The notes below the pieces were generated by a model that was not told the origin of the DNA, did no database searches, and saw only the letters and a list, made by a program, of their open reading frames with translations. A stretch of 8,693 bases of DNA from the NCBI GenBank assembly GCA_023380575.1, contig JAMCRM010000048.1:1-8693 (forward strand), given 5' to 3'. This document shows positions 6,719 to 8,693 of the stretch, piece by piece. Within the stretch, counting starts at the first letter, position 1; every line of letters begins with the position of its first letter. The translations under genes and the position numbers were made by a program. The DNA comes from Acidobacteriota bacterium (GTDB lineage: Bacteria; Acidobacteriota; Terriglobia; Bryobacterales; Bryobacteraceae).

Positions 6719-6724
6719 CTCCTT
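6719..6724 (-). promoter_or_regulatory. Ribosome binding site deciding the TTG start of the DUF192 gene
   Basis: A full AAGGAG lies on the minus strand 4 nt before TTG at 6714. It is the strongest Shine-Dalgarno sequence of the operon and justifies a non-ATG start. Confidence 0.7.
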
Positions 6725-6792
6725 ATAACACGAAACTTCCGGGCGTGTTGCGGCGCCCCCGCGGGAAAGCAACTTCGCGGCGTCTCGCGGGT

Positions 6793-6819
6793 TATAGTAC
6801 ATCAACGCGTTGTACTATA
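6793..6819. promoter_or_regulatory. Inverted repeat in the divergent intergenic region, candidate operator
   Basis: TATAGTACA and TGTACTATA are perfect 9-bp inverted arms around the 9-nt spacer TCAACGCGT. The element is AT-rich within GC-rich flanks. It lies 31 nt upstream of the GTG start of the propeller gene and about 79 nt upstream of the DUF192 TTG, where both divergent promoters should be. Such a symmetric site is typical of a dimeric regulator, and the arms themselves resemble -10 elements (TATAGT, TACTAT), so a regulator would block or position polymerase. The 136-nt region (6715-6850) holds no other clear element and no gene. The regulator is unknown. Confidence 0.55.
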
Positions 6820-6837
6820 GGTGTTCCGCGTCTTGGG

Positions 6838-6843
6838 AAGGAA
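6838..6843 (+). promoter_or_regulatory. Ribosome binding site of the propeller gene
   Basis: AAGGAA stands 7 nt upstream of the GTG at 6851 and supports this start, which is directly followed by a signal peptide. Confidence 0.65.
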
Positions 6844-6850
6844 TACATCT

Positions 6851-8693
6851 GTGAATCGGAAACTGGCTTTGTTGTGCTTGGCCGCCGCGCTTCCGGCGGC
6901 CAGATGGGTGAATGCGCAGATCACCACCGGCGCGACCTTCGGCGAAGTGATCCCGCTGGGCGGCACCCCCTCCGACGTGGTCCTGGACGAATTGCGCCAG
7001 CGGCTCTACCTGGTAAACAACAACGCCAACCGGGTGGACATTTTCGATTACGTGACCAACCGCGTGATCGGCAATATTCCGGTGGGCTCCACCCCGCTCG
7101 CGGCGGCCATCTCCATGGACAACGGCTGGCTGTACGTTACCAATAACGGGAATTCCACCCTCAGTGTCATCGACCTGTCCAGCAATACCGTCCGGCAGAC
7201 GGTGCTGCTTCCCTCCCGTCCCGAAGGCGTGGAAGTGGGCCAGGACGGCCGCGTGCTGATTTCCATGGTGGGTTCCGGCGTGGTGGCGGGCGTCCCCCAG
7301 AATACTCTCATCGTTTATGACCCCAAGGCCGACCAGGGCTTTCAGCTCCTTCCCGTGCAGGTTCCGGCCCTCCCCACCACCCCTGCGCCGCTGCCGGCCA
7401 CGTTCCTGCCGCGCCCCATCATGACCTTCCGCGGGCGCCTCATGCGCACCCCCGACGGCCAGTTCATCGTGGGCGTGGTCACCCCCACGAACTCCTCCAC
7501 TTATATCTTTGTTTATGAGGTCGCCTCGGGCGTGGTGCTGCGCAACCGTACCACCTCGGGACAGTCCTCGGTGCTCTCCATGTCGCCTGACGGGTCCCGT
7601 TTCATGACGGGCATCGCCATGTACGATACCACCACCCTGTCGGTGGTCGCCCAGACCAGCAACATCAATGCGCCGTTCCAGTTCACCAGCGCGTTCAATT
7701 CGCTCCAGAACGTCGGCGGCAGCGCATTCTCACCGGACGGGAGCACCCTTTACAGCGCCTTCAACGTGGCCACCACCGCGCTCCCTTCGCCCCGGCCGCA
7801 GTCTTCCACCCTGCTGATCTCCGACGCCCGTAATCTGGGTATCCGGCTGGGCATCAAAATGCCCGAAAGCCTGGTTGCCAAAATGGTCATGACCAGCGAT
7901 GGCAGCGAGGCCTGGGGCAGCTCCGAATCCGGCCTGCTCCACCTGCCTTTAGGCAAGCTGTACGATCATCCGATCCTGATGCCGGAAACCACCAGCGTGT
8001 TCCTCTCCATGGACGAGTGCAACCGCGGCGTGGCTACCGCCACCCTCAAGATCAACAACCTGGGCAAGGGCCGCCTCACCTACAGCGTGCCCAACACCGG
8101 CTCCGCCCTGGTGGCCCAGGTTTCCAGCGGCCTGACCCCTTCCACCATCACCTTCACCATGGAACCGGGGCGTTCCGGAGTGCTGCGCCGGGCGGGCACG
8201 AATATCTGGACCAACGTGGGGACCTATTCCGGCAGCCCGTACACGGTGTCGCTGGCCTCTCCGGAAGCCATCAACCTGCCCCCGCTGATACGCGTCTACA
8301 TGAACTACCGCCAGCCGGACCAGCGGGGCATCGTCTACCCCGTTCCCACCGTGCCCAACAATAACAGCGAGGGCCTGCTGGACCTGGTTCTGGACGAGAA
8401 GCGCGGCAGACTCTACATCAGCAATTCCGGCTATAACCGGCTGGAAGTCTTCGACACCAATAAACAGCGCTTCCTCAGTCCCATACCGGTGGGCCAGCTT
8501 CCCCATTCCCTGGCCATGAGCCTCGATGGAAATACGCTGTATGTGGGCAACACCGGGGGTGAATCGATCAGCATCGTCGATCTCGACCTGGGCCGCGTGG
8601 TGGGCAAGGTGGATTTTCCGACGTTCCCGCGCAACGGGACCGCCAACCCGATTTATCCCCGCACCATGGCCATGGAGAGGAACACGCTGGTGG
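6851..8693 (+). CDS. Exported YVTN-type beta-propeller protein (3' end cut by window edge)
   Basis: The frame is open from a GTG start to the window end: 614 codons with no stop. A signal peptide is visible (MNRKLALLCLAAALPA, cleavage probably near residues 22-23, VNA-Q). Residues about 40-370 form a beta-propeller with YVTN-like blades (RLYLVNNNANRVDIFD, GWLYVTNNGNSTLSVIDL, then MSPDGSRFMTGI and FSPDGSTLYSAF). Residues about 378-490 look like an Ig-like/Abp-type beta-sandwich (ECNRGVATATLKINNLGKG to IRVYMNYRQPDQRG). From about 500 a second propeller section begins (GRLYISNSGYNRLEVFD, NTLYVGNTGGESISIVDL). Proteins of this type are secreted or surface-bound, with repeats that bind ligands or mediate adhesion; no catalytic residues were recognised. 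In Acidobacteriota such proteins often end in a lineage-specific C-terminal domain, which would lie outside the window. It is divergent from the pilus operon and need not be linked to it functionally. Confidence 0.85.
   Translation, partial: MNRKLALLCLAAALPAARWVNAQITTGATFGEVIPLGGTPSDVVLDELRQRLYLVNNNANRVDIFDYVTNRVIGNIPVGSTPLAAAISMDNGWLYVTNNGNSTLSVIDLSSNTVRQTVLLPSRPEGVEVGQDGRVLISMVGSGVVAGVPQNTLIVYDPKADQGFQLLPVQVPALPTTPAPLPATFLPRPIMTFRGRLMRTPDGQFIVGVVTPTNSSTYIFVYEVASGVVLRNRTTSGQSSVLSMSPDGSRFMTGIAMYDTTTLSVVAQTSNINAPFQFTSAFNSLQNVGGSAFSPDGSTLYSAFNVATTALPSPRPQSSTLLISDARNLGIRLGIKMPESLVAKMVMTSDGSEAWGSSESGLLHLPLGKLYDHPILMPETTSVFLSMDECNRGVATATLKINNLGKGRLTYSVPNTGSALVAQVSSGLTPSTITFTMEPGRSGVLRRAGTNIWTNVGTYSGSPYTVSLASPEAINLPPLIRVYMNYRQPDQRGIVYPVPTVPNNNSEGLLDLVLDEKRGRLYISNSGYNRLEVFDTNKQRFLSPIPVGQLPHSLAMSLDGNTLYVGNTGGESISIVDLDLGRVVGKVDFPTFPRNGTANPIYPRTMAMERNTLV

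Noticed and set aside
6758..6765. Palindrome CCCGCGGG in the intergenic region
   Set aside because: It is only 8 bp and made wholly of G and C, expected by chance at this base composition.
6445..7146. Plus-strand open frame across the divergent promoter region
   Set aside because: It runs antisense to the DUF192 gene, crosses the inverted repeat and overlaps the start of the propeller gene in a different frame.
7949..8506. Minus-strand open frame inside the propeller gene
   Set aside because: It is antisense to a continuous coding frame with signal peptide and propeller motifs, and its own translation shows no domain.

Overview
The window (about 8.7 kb, GC-rich) looks like part of the chromosome of an environmental, Acidobacteriota-like bacterium, perhaps of the Solibacter/Bryobacter type. 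This is an inference from three things: an acidobacterial style of Tad/Flp pilus operon, a large secreted YVTN-type beta-propeller protein, and short GC-rich tandem repeats in and between genes. No rRNA, tRNA, insertion sequence, CRISPR array or prophage gene was seen.

Positions 1-6714 hold one leftward (minus-strand) block of seven tightly packed genes. In order of transcription they are: a small DUF192 protein, a TPR protein resembling TadD, the Flp-type pilin, a large polytopic membrane protein with a GT-C-like layout, CpaB/RcpC, the secretin CpaC/RcpA, and a TadE/TadG-like pseudopilin-type protein that runs off the left edge. Two gene pairs overlap by ATGA (TPR/pilin and cpaB/cpaC), and DUF192 and TPR are 4 nt apart, so this is very probably one operon. 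The genes together supply the pilin subunit, the outer-membrane channel and its periplasmic partner, a lipoprotein-like accessory factor and a minor-pilin-like protein. The ATPases (TadA/CpaF, TadZ/CpaE), the platform proteins (TadB, TadC) and the prepilin peptidase are not in the window and would be expected beyond the left edge or elsewhere.

Positions 6715-6850 form a divergent intergenic region with a perfect 9+9 bp inverted repeat, a candidate operator or promoter element. To the right, a plus-strand gene starts at a GTG at 6851 and stays open to the window end (614 codons). It encodes an exported beta-propeller protein whose first and later propeller segments are clear copies of each other, separated by an Ig-like stretch.

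The most unusual features are three repeat elements inside the pilus operon. One is an 8-bp tandem repeat arranged as two inverted arms, which lies between cpaC and the tadG-like gene and appears to have inserted coding sequence into the N-terminus of the latter. A second is a 7-bp tandem repeat carried in frame in a loop of the membrane protein. The third is a hairpin with a GNRA-type loop just upstream of the cpaB ribosome binding site. The second point of interest is the GT-C-like membrane protein encoded between the pilin and cpaB, which could be a pilus-dedicated glycan-transfer enzyme.
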